Below, piece by piece: positions 8,138-17,075 of a DNA stretch of 64,000 bases; position 1 is the first letter of the stretch; each line of letters opens with the position of its first letter. The DNA comes from a bacterium (GTDB lineage Bacteria > Bdellovibrionota > Bacteriovoracia > Bacteriovoracales > Bacteriovoracaceae). The stretch covers positions 1 through 64,000 of the forward strand of contig JAUHVL010000017.1 of the NCBI GenBank assembly GCA_030425045.1, in the 5' to 3' direction. The notes under the pieces are model-generated. The model was not told the origin of the DNA and ran no database searches. It saw only the letters and a list, made by a program, of their open reading frames with translations. The translations under genes and the position numbers were made by a program.

Positions 8138-9322
8138 TTATCTTCTTTTTGTGGTCTTTGAAGGTATCTTTAAATCAAAGCGACCTTGTGTGGATAACGC
8201 TTCATTAATTCTCTTTTGACGTTTACCGTCTTTCGACGTGATAAAATTAAAAACGTTACCAAACCGACCGGCCCTTCCAACTCTCCCACTACGATGAAGA
8301 TAATAATCAGGCTCTGAAGGTAAATCGAAATTTAATACCCATTGCAAATGGTTTATATCAATACCTCTGGCAAAAAGATCTGTTGCCACAAGTATTCCAC
8401 CACCCTTTCTAAACTGATCAACAACTTCAACCCTTTCTTTAACCTCGAGATCTTTATGAAGTAGAAAAACTTTTTTCATTCCTGTTTTTTCAATTAATTC
8501 AAAAACCTTTCTCGCCCTTGCCTTATTACCAGTAAAGACAAGTCCATTTTTTCCCATCTGCTTTTCAATAAAAGAATTGATATAAACAAACTTATCTGAA
8601 TCTTCTAAATTAAAATTATATGTTTCAACTTTATGGTTTAAGAGGTTTTCTTCTCCACCTCCAAGAGTTGTGAATTTTCTTTGAGGGAAGAACTCTCCAA
8701 CAATCTCATCAAAATTTTCAGGTCTAGAGGCACTCACAAGTGTAACCTGAACACCTTCTCGATCGACAAGATTGACGAATTTTTCAACCGTCTTTCTAAA
8801 TGATGGTTCTAATAATTGATCTGCTTCATCCAAAATAAAAGCTGTCATTTCAGAAATTGATAATTCTTTATTTTGAAAAGTTCGATAACCTCTATCTGGT
8901 GTCGTTACCAGTATATCAATAGCAGAAGAAAAAAGAGTCTGTAATGACTTTCCCTTATCTCCACCGACAAGTTTTCTCACTCTTAACTTTGCAAAATGAG
9001 AAATTTCTTTTGCAACTCCAAAAACTTGTAGTGCAAGTTCTCTAGTTGGCAACAAGATAACGGCTTTAGGAGATCCAACTTCATCAGACTGATCACCTTG
9101 CGCTTCCAAATTTTTTAGCTTTTCAAAAAGAGGAAGAAGATAAGCAAGCGTCTTCCCACTTCCCGTACGCCCTTGAATTGTGTAATCACCACCAGATAAA
9201 AGCTTTCCAATACTACTCGTTTGGCTTTTAGTCGGGGTTTTAATGGATACAGAATTCAAAAATTTGTGAAGATCTTGATTTGAAATTAGATCTTTGAATT
9301 CAATTACTTTTTTAGAATTCAT
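8138..9322 (-). CDS. DEAD-box ATP-dependent RNA helicase
   Basis: This protein of 394 residues is a compact two-domain RNA helicase without long tails. Motifs seen in order: Q-motif region (TPTKSQTSS), motif I GRTGSGKT, PTRELAL, VTTPDR, motif II LDEADQ, motif III SAS (commonly SAT), ATDLFARGID and motif VI HRSGRVGRAG. It unwinds short RNA duplexes, for example in ribosome assembly or RNA decay. Two ATGs are adjacent at the start; AAGGAG is five bases from the second (9322), which is preferred. Confidence 0.9.
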   Translation of the reverse strand: MNSKKVIEFKDLISNQDLHKFLNSVSIKTPTKSQTSSIGKLLSGGDYTIQGRTGSGKTLAYLLPLFEKLKNLEAQGDQSDEVGSPKAVILLPTRELALQVFGVAKEISHFAKLRVRKLVGGDKGKSLQTLFSSAIDILVTTPDRGYRTFQNKELSISEMTAFILDEADQLLEPSFRKTVEKFVNLVDREGVQVTLVSASRPENFDEIVGEFFPQRKFTTLGGGEENLLNHKVETYNFNLEDSDKFVYINSFIEKQMGKNGLVFTGNKARARKVFELIEKTGMKKVFLLHKDLEVKERVEVVDQFRKGGGILVATDLFARGIDINHLQWVLNFDLPSEPDYYLHRSGRVGRAGRFGNVFNFITSKDGKRQKRINEALSTQGRFDLKIPSKTTKRR

Positions 9323-9406
9323 CATTACTCCTTGTAAATTTTATGAAACCTAGCATTATTTCCTCAAATATGCTAATAAGGTAGGGAAAATATTCAGAGG
9401 TTTATC

Positions 9407-10993
9407 ATGATAAGTACCAGTAATGTCTCTATGAGTTTTGGCGGACAGAAACTCTTTGATGATGTCAGCATTAAATTCACCCCAGGAAACTGTTATGGAC
9501 TCATCGGGGCCAACGGGGCCGGTAAATCAACCTTTGTAAAAATCTTATCTGGGGAGCTCGAACCACAAACGGGTCAAGTCATCATTCCTCCAGGCGAACG
9601 GCTATCTGTTTTAAAACAGGACCATTATGCTTATGAAGATCATACGGTTCTCAAAACAATTCTTATGGGTAACCAAGAATTATATAAGGTTATGGTTGAA
9701 AAAGATGCCATTTATGAAAAGCCTGACTTCTCAGATGAGGATGGTATCAGGGCCTCAGAATTAGAAGCTCAGTTTGCTGAAATGAATGGATGGGAAGCTG
9801 AAGCCGAAGCGGGAAGTATCCTCGCGGGACTAGGACTTGGAGCTGAATATCTTGATAAAGAGATGAAAGAGCTCGACGGTAGTGAAAAAGTTAAAGTTCT
9901 TCTCGCTCAAGCGCTCTTTGGAAACCCTGATGTTTTATTATTAGATGAGCCGACCAACCATCTTGATATCAAATCTATTCAGTGGTTAGAAAATTTTATC
10001 ATGGACTTTAAAAACACCGTGATTGTCGTCTCTCACGACCGTCACTTTTTAAATAAAGTCTGTACTCACATTGCCGATATCGACTTCAAAAAAATTAGCT
10101 GCTATGCCGGAAACTATGATTTCTGGAGAAAATCATCTCAACTGGCCCTCCAGTTAAGAAGTGCTGAGAATAAAAAAGCAGAAGAAAAGGCCAAAGAACT
10201 TAAAACTTTTATCCAGCGTTTTAGTGCAAATGCCTCTAAATCAAAACAAGCCACCTCAAGACAAAAACAATTAGAAAAACTTCAGTTAAATGACCTACCG
10301 GTCTCAACAAGAAAATACCCTTTTGTCCAATTCAAACCTCATCGTGAAGCTGGAAAAGAAGTACTTCATGTAAAAGGAATTAGTAAAACTATCGACGGAG
10401 AAAAAGTCCTCGATAATATCAATTTTTCAGTTAATAAAGGTGATAAAATTATCCTTTTAGGTGGAAATGATGTGGCCCATACGACTCTGCTGCAAATTCT
10501 GGCAGGAGAAATTCAGCCTGATGAAGGAGAAGTCGACTGGGGTGTCACAATCACCAAATCCTACTTTCCAAGCGATAACTCGACATATTTTAATAGTGGT
10601 GAGCTCGACCTAATAAATTGGCTCAGACAATATTCAGAAAATAAAGACGAATCTTTTCTTAGAGGTTACTTGGGGAAAATGCTCTTTACCGGAGAAGAAT
10701 CTCTAAAAAAAACAAATGTTCTCTCTGGGGGAGAAAAAGTTCGCTGCATGCTTTCAAAGGCCATGCTTTCTGGAGCAAATATGTTGCTACTAGATGGGCC
10801 AACATCCCACCTAGACTTAGAAAGTATTACGGCACTTAATGATGGTCTCATCGCCTATTCTGGTTCAATGATTTTTACATCTCATGACCATGAATTTATC
10901 CAAACCATTGCCAATAGAATAATCGATATCGATACAAAATTAATTAATGATCGTCAGACAAGTTATGACGAATATCTTGGAATTCACAACTAA
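9407..10993 (+). CDS. ABC-F family ATPase (YbiT-like) with a degenerate second nucleotide site
   Basis: This is a 528-residue protein with two ABC domains joined by a charged linker (about residues 250-310) and no membrane part, so it belongs to the ribosome-associated ABC-F family. Domain 1 has an intact Walker A (GANGAGKS, 34-41), Walker B LLLDEPTNHLD (Glu181) and His210, but a poor signature (LDGSE, 156-160). Domain 2 has a good signature (LSGGE, 439-443) but a Walker A without lysine (GGNDVAHTT, 352-360) and Gly464 in place of the catalytic Glu. Since each ATP site pairs one domain's Walker motifs with the other's signature, one site is intact and one dead. The next gene follows 10 bp later. 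Confidence 0.88.
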   Translation: MISTSNVSMSFGGQKLFDDVSIKFTPGNCYGLIGANGAGKSTFVKILSGELEPQTGQVIIPPGERLSVLKQDHYAYEDHTVLKTILMGNQELYKVMVEKDAIYEKPDFSDEDGIRASELEAQFAEMNGWEAEAEAGSILAGLGLGAEYLDKEMKELDGSEKVKVLLAQALFGNPDVLLLDEPTNHLDIKSIQWLENFIMDFKNTVIVVSHDRHFLNKVCTHIADIDFKKISCYAGNYDFWRKSSQLALQLRSAENKKAEEKAKELKTFIQRFSANASKSKQATSRQKQLEKLQLNDLPVSTRKYPFVQFKPHREAGKEVLHVKGISKTIDGEKVLDNINFSVNKGDKIILLGGNDVAHTTLLQILAGEIQPDEGEVDWGVTITKSYFPSDNSTYFNSGELDLINWLRQYSENKDESFLRGYLGKMLFTGEESLKKTNVLSGGEKVRCMLSKAMLSGANMLLLDGPTSHLDLESITALNDGLIAYSGSMIFTSHDHEFIQTIANRIIDIDTKLINDRQTSYDEYLGIHN

Positions 10994-11003
10994 AGAGGTT
11001 CAT

Positions 11004-11498
11004 ATGATAAATAAAGTACTCATCACAATTATTATTCTCTCTTCTTCATCAACAGTTTTTGCCTTCAATAATGACAAAAACAATCAAAATATCGAACGCT
11101 GTGTTCAAGCCGCTGAGATCTTTTTTCGTGACTGGATCGACGAATATTATCACAGAGGGACTAATGCTAAAGGAAAATGCTTTATCGGCTTTTCTGGAAA
11201 AAGTATAATGAACGGAACAATAAATATGTTCATGAATAGTAAAGAGAGTAAGAATTATGTCGCTTCAATGGAGCTTCATAAATCAAAAGGACCAAAAGTT
11301 TATCCAGGTATCGTAACAAAGCTGAGAAAATGTGAAGTTTCTGAAAAGATTTTAAAGATTAACTCTGTTTATAAGCTACCTCAATTATTTGCCAGTGAAA
11401 GACAAGTCTTAGAGGCTTATAAGAATGAAAGAGGGAGAATCGTAAAAGTAAAAATGAGAAATCATAGAAACAATAGAACTGATACTTGTAATTTTTAA
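11004..11498 (+). CDS. exported protein, unknown
   Basis: This 164-residue protein has a clear signal peptide (MINKVLITIIILSSSSTVFAF). The mature part is basic with four cysteines (CVQAAEIFF, GKCFIGF, RKCEVSE, TCNF) that could form two disulfides. I do not recognise the family. The start at 11004 has AGAGG upstream and follows the ABC-F stop by 10 bp, so it is probably read from the same transcript. The PhoX-like gene begins 22 bp after its stop. Confidence 0.55.
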   Translation: MINKVLITIIILSSSSTVFAFNNDKNNQNIERCVQAAEIFFRDWIDEYYHRGTNAKGKCFIGFSGKSIMNGTINMFMNSKESKNYVASMELHKSKGPKVYPGIVTKLRKCEVSEKILKINSVYKLPQLFASERQVLEAYKNERGRIVKVKMRNHRNNRTDTCNF

Positions 11499-11520
11499 TT
11501 AAAACCTAATGGAGCAAAAT

Positions 11521-12771
11521 ATGACAATGAACAGAAGAAGATTTATCGAATCTACAATTGGTGCAGGGATCCTTTTACCTCAGGCTTCTGCTCTTGCTAG
11601 CATTTTTGAAAACCAAGTTGCTCCTTGTCCATCAGGTGATAACTTCGCTAACTCTTTTTGTACCTATGGCAATATCAAGGCGCGAGTGATTTCTACAAAA
11701 AATGATTTGATGTCTGATTCTTTTAGAGTTCCCCCGCTCCATGATGGAATGGGAATTGTGTCACAAAGTGAAACTCAAATGACACTCATTAGAAATCATG
11801 AAATTAAAGAAGATGAGTATATTGTACCGGCCGCCCTTAAGCAGTATGCTTACGATCCGGCTTGCCCAGGAGGAACAACAACTCTTGTTATAGACTCTGA
11901 TTTAAATATTATTGAACAAAAGTATTCACTTCTTGGAACTTTGGATAACTGCTCTGGTGGCATCACACCGTGGGGAACCTGGTTAAGCTGTGAAGAAGAA
12001 TTTTTGACTCCTAATAGTAACGAAGTTGCAAGAAAACGCCATGGGTATGTTTTTGAAGTTGACCCAAGAAAAAGCCTTGCTGAAAACTCTGTACCACTTA
12101 AGGGTCTTGGACGTTTTAATCATGAAGCTGCCGTTGTTGATCCAGATACATCCATCGTTTATTTAACTGAAGACAGATGGGATAGCTCATTCTACCGATT
12201 CATTCCAAACCAACGCGGCCAATTACAAAAAGGTGGGAAGCTTCAAGCATTAAAACTTGATAAGCAGTATAAAAGTTATGAATTTGAAAAAGGCGTTAAA
12301 TATCCATGTCAATGGGTTAATGTGCCTGAAGTCGATCCTAATAAAGATAATGTACGCCATCAAGTCCAAAACAAAGGCGCTCAAAGTTTTATTAGAGGTG
12401 AAGGGGCCAGCTATCATTTAGGTAAAATTTATTTTACTTGTACTCAAGGTGGCGGCGCTAAAAAAGGTCAGATTTTTTCTTATGATCCAATGACCAGTAT
12501 GTTGGAACTTTTTTACGAAGCGAAGAGAAATTCCATCATTAGAATGCCTGATAATATTTCATCGACTCCTTGGGGCGACTTACTTGTGTGTGAAGACGAT
12601 GGGAAGGTCAATTTACTCACAAAAATTACAATGGATGGGAAAGTTTCTCGCATTGCTAAGAGTAATGATGGTGAATGGGCCGGCGTTTGTGCTGATCAAA
12701 CTGGCAAATATATTTTTGCCAATGTTCAAGGACCAGGACTCACTGTCGCTTTCACAGGTTTTCAAAAGTAG
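11521..12771 (+). CDS. PhoX-type (DUF839) secreted phosphatase-like protein with Tat signal
   Basis: This 416-residue protein has a twin-arginine signal (MNRRRFIESTIGAGILLPQASALA) and the DUF839/PhoX beta-propeller. Conserved blocks seen are 'RNHEIKEDEY', 'GGTTTLVIDSDL', 'NCSGGITPWGTWLSCEE', 'GRFNHEAAVVDP', 'YLTEDRWDSSFYRF' and 'TPWGDLLVCEDDG'. PhoX enzymes are calcium/iron-dependent phosphatases folded before Tat export. Several acidic ligands (NHE, CEEE, TED, CEDD) are in place, which favours an active metal site. GGAG lies six bases before the ATG at 11521, so that start is chosen over the ATG at 11509. Confidence 0.85.
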   Translation: MTMNRRRFIESTIGAGILLPQASALASIFENQVAPCPSGDNFANSFCTYGNIKARVISTKNDLMSDSFRVPPLHDGMGIVSQSETQMTLIRNHEIKEDEYIVPAALKQYAYDPACPGGTTTLVIDSDLNIIEQKYSLLGTLDNCSGGITPWGTWLSCEEEFLTPNSNEVARKRHGYVFEVDPRKSLAENSVPLKGLGRFNHEAAVVDPDTSIVYLTEDRWDSSFYRFIPNQRGQLQKGGKLQALKLDKQYKSYEFEKGVKYPCQWVNVPEVDPNKDNVRHQVQNKGAQSFIRGEGASYHLGKIYFTCTQGGGAKKGQIFSYDPMTSMLELFYEAKRNSIIRMPDNISSTPWGDLLVCEDDGKVNLLTKITMDGKVSRIAKSNDGEWAGVCADQTGKYIFANVQGPGLTVAFTGFQK

Positions 12772-12869
12772 GACTTTAAGTTTTCAAATTCACACGTTAG
12801 AATTTGAATAGATGAAAACCATATTTTTTAATTTCACTTATCGTTTTATGTAACTCGGCATTTTCCATT

Positions 12870-13589
12870 GTGAATATTGAATCAATGATGAAAAAAGGCG
12901 CTAACAAACCTTTTAATGCCAGCACACAACTAAGTTATACAGAAATTGATAGTAAGAGCACCTTTAGTAGTTTTGGAGCAAGCCTCAATTTGAGGTATAT
13001 GACTAAGCTCAATACTGAGAATAATAAACTCTTATTTCAAGACCGTTTTTTTGCTACGTTTTCAGCAAAGAAATCGAAAAAAGATACTGAGGATATTCAA
13101 GATAATCAATTCTTTCATTTGCGTTATACAAGAATGTTTAATTCTTGGTTTGGACTAGAGGCCCTCGGACAAAGAGATGAAGACTTATTTAATTCCCTTG
13201 AGAGAAGACAGCTCTATGGTTTAACTTCTCGCTTTGATTTTAAAATTAATAAAACAAAACTGATCGCGGGAGTCGGTTCAATAAGAGAGAAAGAGATCGT
13301 TAACCTCAAACAAAGAGAGATCACGAATACAACTCGCTTAAGCTCTCATCTTAATATTGTTACTCCACTAAAAGAAGATCTCGTCGACTTTTCCTTTATT
13401 GTTTATTTTCAACCGGCCATAAATGAATTCTCTGATTATCGAATGTTTTTTACCTCTCTTCTAGATGTTCATTTATATAAAAATTTAAAATTTAGTTTTA
13501 GTCACCAGATGGTACAAGATTCTTTACCGCCAACAGGTGTTCCTAAAGTGACGGCCCAAACTAAGCAAATGATTACTTATTCTTTTTAA
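12870..13589 (+). CDS. DUF481-like outer-membrane beta-barrel protein, signal peptide frameshifted
   Basis: The 239-residue frame from the GTG at 12870 consists of alternating amphipathic strands (LSYTEIDSKSTFSSFGASL, FFATFSAKK, FSFIVYFQP) and ends ITYSF, a terminal aromatic typical of outer-membrane barrels. The pattern fits DUF481-like proteins. No export signal is in this frame. However, an ATG at 12812 followed by MKTIF and, after removing one T from the six-T run at 12824-12829, LISLIVLCNSAFS would give a perfect signal peptide continuous with this frame. The gene is therefore either frameshifted, switched by slippage, or affected by a sequencing error. Confidence 0.6.
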   Translation: MNIESMMKKGANKPFNASTQLSYTEIDSKSTFSSFGASLNLRYMTKLNTENNKLLFQDRFFATFSAKKSKKDTEDIQDNQFFHLRYTRMFNSWFGLEALGQRDEDLFNSLERRQLYGLTSRFDFKINKTKLIAGVGSIREKEIVNLKQREITNTTRLSSHLNIVTPLKEDLVDFSFIVYFQPAINEFSDYRMFFTSLLDVHLYKNLKFSFSHQMVQDSLPPTGVPKVTAQTKQMITYSF

Positions 13590-13606
13590 ATGAAGGGTAA
13601 TCTATG

Positions 13607-14161
13607 TTACTTAAAAAAACTAATTACTTTTGAAAAAAGTGATTTACTTTTCGTCTCTAGATGACCACTTTTTTCAAAATGACAAAAGAAGATAAAATTA
13701 ACTTTTTTTTCTATAAATATATCTAACCAATGATCTGTTTTATCTTCTTCATTTTGAAAAATGCGATTGTCACTTTTTAAGTTAAAATCATTTCCCATGA
13801 TAAATACTTTCTGTTCTTTTTGAGTAAAGACAATCCACTTGCAACTTCCATGAGATTGAAACTGGATAGAGACATCATCAAAGTCAATACCGGCTCTTTC
13901 GATCGGAAGTTTTTCATGAAAAAGTTCTGATTGAGAGTGAATGACAGCAGAAGCTCCAAATTTGGTGAAAAGGTGGCCATGAAGATCGTTGATATGAGTA
14001 TTAGACTCTAGATAGAGCTTATATATTCCGCTTTTTGAAATAAAGAAATCGTCGTTTTTGGATGTCATAAAATCAGGAAAAAAGAGATAGTTACCAAAAG
14101 GTCTTTCTACAAAATAACAGCTATGATGTTTGTCGATTTCTACCTGGTGAATGCCTATCAT
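13607..14161 (-). CDS. divergent metallo-beta-lactamase-fold-like protein without metal ligands
   Basis: I recognise this 184-residue protein only weakly. 'INDLHGHLFTKFGASAVIHSQSE' sits where MBL-fold enzymes have THxHxDH followed by 'fga.v.ah', and 'FQSHGSCKWIVFTQKEQKVFIMGND' where they have 'tPGHt.g...l......lftGD'. The metal-binding His/Asp set is missing, so if the fold is right it is not a standard zinc hydrolase. The ATG at 14161 lies 61 bp from the start of the divergent transporter gene. No clear ribosome site. Confidence 0.4.
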   Translation of the reverse strand: MIGIHQVEIDKHHSCYFVERPFGNYLFFPDFMTSKNDDFFISKSGIYKLYLESNTHINDLHGHLFTKFGASAVIHSQSELFHEKLPIERAGIDFDDVSIQFQSHGSCKWIVFTQKEQKVFIMGNDFNLKSDNRIFQNEEDKTDHWLDIFIEKKVNFIFFCHFEKSGHLETKSKSLFSKVISFFK

Positions 14162-14209
14162 TTCTTTGTCATCTCAACGTTTTTTATTCCCATATGCACA
14201 AGAGAATCA

Positions 14210-14222
14210 TATTATATGTCCT
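14210..14222 (+). promoter_or_regulatory. -10 element placed for a leaderless transcript
   Basis: TATTAT at 14210-14215 stands seven bases before the ATG of the transporter gene, and no ribosome site is present. A partial -35 (TTCCCA) lies 17 bp upstream. Transcription would begin at or next to the start codon. Confidence 0.35.
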
Positions 14223-15656
14223 ATGTGGAATAAACTAAATAAATCAATGATGGTCTGCCAAATGTCCTTTGGCCTCTCTTTTTATGGTGTCATGGCGATT
14301 CTGACTCGCTTCTTCCTAGAAGATTTAAAATACAGTGAAGCTGATACCATGATGGTGATAGGAGCTTTTTCAGCAATCGGGCCATTGTTTGCTATTGCTG
14401 GTGGTTTTATTGCCGATAAATTTTTGGGGGCCTATCGTTCGTTAACTCTGGCCTATAGTGCTTTCACAGCGGGGTACCTTCTTCTCGTTATTGGTGCAAG
14501 CTCGATTAATATCACTTTGAGTTTAGCCGGTATTGCTCTGGCCAGCTATGCCAGAGGACTTATGGCACCAAGTTACCCAAGTCTTTTTAAAAAAACGTTT
14601 AAAAACCAACATGACTTTGAAAATAGTTATCCCGTAAATTATTCTGTAAACAATGTTGGAGCATTTTTAGGTCAATATCTTTTTCCTATGCTCGTCTTAG
14701 CCGCCGGTTTTTATAGTGGGTTTACTCTCGCTGGTGTGATGGCCATTTTAGCAGTCTCAATCTTGGTTTATCTTCGAAAACCTTTAGTTGAAGTTGCCTC
14801 TGAAATCGATCAGAAACCTGTGACGACAAAAAACTGGATCTCTTTTGGTTTTCTTTCTGTGGCGATGATTTCATTAGTTTTTTTCATGTTTTCCAATATG
14901 GAGATCGGAAAAAATATTGTCTACGCTATTGCTGCGGCAGCGATTTTATACTTTATCTATCTCATGTTAAAAGCTAACCGAGAGGAAAGCTACCATATGG
15001 GTACTATTCTCATTATGGTCTTTTTAACAACTGCCTTTTTTGTATATTACGGTCAAATGATGACATCGATGACCATCGTTAGTATCAACACCATGAGAGG
15101 TGATCTCTTTGGTTTTATCCCTATCGCACCCGAAGCTTCTATGGCCATGAACCCTTTATGGTGTATGGTTGCAGGTCCTGTCATTACTTGGTTTTTTACA
15201 AAACTTGAGAATCGCCAAATAGATCTCTCAACAGCAACAAAAGTGGCCCTTGCTTTTGTTTTAACGGCAATCGCCTTTTTAATTCTAACTTTGGCAGTAA
15301 AAAATATTGGCAGTGATATCGTTATTAGACCAGAGGTCTTTCTCGTTATTCACTTTTTTCAAGCTTTTGCAGAAGTTATTGTCGGCTCGCTCGTTATTGC
15401 CTTTATTTTAACTGTTGCTCCCAAAAGGATTGAAAACTTTTGTGTTAGTCTTAAATCGGTTGCCATCTCTCTCAGTGGAATTCTCGGTGCAGTTTTATCT
15501 ACCGCTATTTCTCTAGAAAAAGGACAAAAGGTTACCCAAGATATTGTTCAAAATGTTTATGGTGATTATTTTAGTACGTTGACTGTTTGGGCCGTGGTGA
15601 TGGTGGCCGTTGCCTTATGTGCTTCTTTTGTTATTAAAAAGATGTTAAAGCAGTAA
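14223..15656 (+). CDS. POT/PTR-family proton-dependent oligopeptide transporter
   Basis: This 477-residue inner-membrane protein has about 12-14 transmembrane helices. The POT signature is visible after helix 2 as GGFIADKFLGAYRSL, and the second family block as NYSVNNVGAFLGQYLFP. POT transporters import di- and tripeptides with protons, which fits an organism living on protein. The frame is open 24 codons upstream, but those residues are not transporter-like. The ATG at 14223 begins MWNKLNKSMMVCQMSFG, just before helix 1. There is no Shine-Dalgarno; a -10 element seven bases upstream suggests a leaderless mRNA. Confidence 0.8.
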   Translation: MWNKLNKSMMVCQMSFGLSFYGVMAILTRFFLEDLKYSEADTMMVIGAFSAIGPLFAIAGGFIADKFLGAYRSLTLAYSAFTAGYLLLVIGASSINITLSLAGIALASYARGLMAPSYPSLFKKTFKNQHDFENSYPVNYSVNNVGAFLGQYLFPMLVLAAGFYSGFTLAGVMAILAVSILVYLRKPLVEVASEIDQKPVTTKNWISFGFLSVAMISLVFFMFSNMEIGKNIVYAIAAAAILYFIYLMLKANREESYHMGTILIMVFLTTAFFVYYGQMMTSMTIVSINTMRGDLFGFIPIAPEASMAMNPLWCMVAGPVITWFFTKLENRQIDLSTATKVALAFVLTAIAFLILTLAVKNIGSDIVIRPEVFLVIHFFQAFAEVIVGSLVIAFILTVAPKRIENFCVSLKSVAISLSGILGAVLSTAISLEKGQKVTQDIVQNVYGDYFSTLTVWAVVMVAVALCASFVIKKMLKQ

Positions 15657-15659
15657 GCC

Positions 15660-16376
15660 TTATTTCATTACTCTAATCCAGCTATCTTTTTTATCTGCAT
15701 CAAGCCCATAAGGAAGCTTCCACACGGCAATATTTACTCCGTCCCTATATTTCGCATTTAGCAAATCACCATTTTGTAAGTAGAGCCAACGCTGTTTAAT
15801 ATGACCCTTTTTTGGAGAATAGTCCGTATACATTATTCTTTTTCCATCGCGAGTGATAACAGATGTCCCTAATCTTCCATCATCATCGTAATACCTTTTA
15901 GTCATCAAGCCCTGCCCGTGAGAAACTTCTTCCCATTGAAGTTTTCCATCAAGTGATGTTTTCTTTTTAATGGTATAGTTTTCACCTTCTTCAGTAATCA
16001 AGATTGCATTATCTTCATAGGTCTTATCAATTTCACGACCTTTAATTTCTTTTTTATCAATCTCATTAGCGATATCAGTATAGATATTAAAATTTTGTCT
16101 ATCAGATTTATCGACTTCCGTTCGCATTGATTCAATGAGCTCAAGATCATTAAATTCTTTTTTATCTTTTTTTTCATTTTTTTTAATCGAGCTAATTTTT
16201 TGTTCAACTTTATCTATGACCTCTTCATTTTTTTCAACTTTTAAAAGAACTTTATTCTCTCGCGGTATTTCATTGGATTTTTCAAGAGCTTCCTGTTTTG
16301 AAAGATAGAATTTAGTACTTGCGACACCAAGGCAAAAGACAAACAAGTACTTTGAAAATGAAGCTAAAAGTTTCAC
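15660..16376 (-). CDS. membrane-anchored protein with coiled-coil stalk, unknown
   Basis: This 238-residue protein begins with a hydrophobic anchor (about residues 6-24). A highly charged, Lys/Glu-rich stalk follows at 28-110, probably coiled coil. A C-terminal domain of about 120 residues is rich in aromatic residues and Asp-Gly turns (YDDDGRLGT, TRDGKRIMYTDYS, YLQNGDLLNAKY) that looks like antitoxin/wall-associated beta repeats. Translation starts at a GTG directly after the stop of the DTW gene, with GGAGG inside the end of that gene, so the two are translationally coupled. Function unknown. Confidence 0.5.
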   Translation of the reverse strand: MKLLASFSKYLFVFCLGVASTKFYLSKQEALEKSNEIPRENKVLLKVEKNEEVIDKVEQKISSIKKNEKKDKKEFNDLELIESMRTEVDKSDRQNFNIYTDIANEIDKKEIKGREIDKTYEDNAILITEEGENYTIKKKTSLDGKLQWEEVSHGQGLMTKRYYDDDGRLGTSVITRDGKRIMYTDYSPKKGHIKQRWLYLQNGDLLNAKYRDGVNIAVWKLPYGLDADKKDSWIRVMK

Positions 16377-16988
16377 TTAGATTAATCCTCCAGTGCGGCT
16401 AGCTAACACTCTTTCATTCATAATTTCAAACACTTTTTCTAATTCTCTTTCAATATCTTCACCTTCAATAATTCCAAGCGCCTTAGAGATCGCTTCAAAC
16501 GTTGATAACATTCCGTCTTTTGGAGGCGTTCTTAGTTTATAATTGGATGTTATGACTCCAGGCAAAGTTACCGATTGAATCTTTTCAAACTCCGGAATTC
16601 TTTTTTTTATTTTTTTAGCTTGGCGCCATGTTCCGTCGGGAACAATTAAGTTAATCGGTTTTTCACATTGATTCAGAAACTCTTTAGTCAGAACGATAGC
16701 GTCATCGTTTGGGAAAAGATAAAGAGGCGTATAACGTTCTTCAAGTAAGGCCTCTTGAAAGTCTGGTCTCTCACCCTGCTGACCGCGCAAATAGATATGA
16801 CAGTCTTGGTGTACTTGTTTCAGTAAATTTACGGTATTGGACGTCAGCTGTGTCTCACTAATATGCATGACAACCTGAACTGGAGTTTTTATGGCGATAG
16901 GCTTTAAGTATTCACAAAAACAAAGTCTGTAATTTATCTGACAACGAGCACAGCGATCTTTTTTGGTCTCACGTCTTTTACTACACAT
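16377..16988 (-). CDS. DTW-domain protein, probable tRNA-uridine aminocarboxypropyltransferase
   Basis: This 203-residue protein carries the family motif as DGTW in 'LIVPDGTWRQAKKIKKRIP', and the N-terminal zinc-type cysteines CARCQINYRLCFC. The SxxK-like 'TSNTVNLLKQV' and 'YKLRTPPKDGMLSTFEA' blocks match TapT/DTWD proteins, which transfer the aminocarboxypropyl group of S-adenosylmethionine to uridine in tRNA or to related RNA sites. A second, diverged DTW gene lies at 49376-50047, so the window encodes two paralogues, perhaps for two RNA positions. It is followed without a gap by the coiled-coil protein. Confidence 0.85.
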   Translation of the reverse strand: MCSKRRETKKDRCARCQINYRLCFCEYLKPIAIKTPVQVVMHISETQLTSNTVNLLKQVHQDCHIYLRGQQGERPDFQEALLEERYTPLYLFPNDDAIVLTKEFLNQCEKPINLIVPDGTWRQAKKIKKRIPEFEKIQSVTLPGVITSNYKLRTPPKDGMLSTFEAISKALGIIEGEDIERELEKVFEIMNERVLASRTGGLI

Positions 16989-17075
16989 AGCTACCCATCA
17001 ATTCTAACTTTTCGCATTATTCTTATACTTTTCTCTAATATTGTCATTATCCTTGAGAAATGGTTTTTTAAACTT

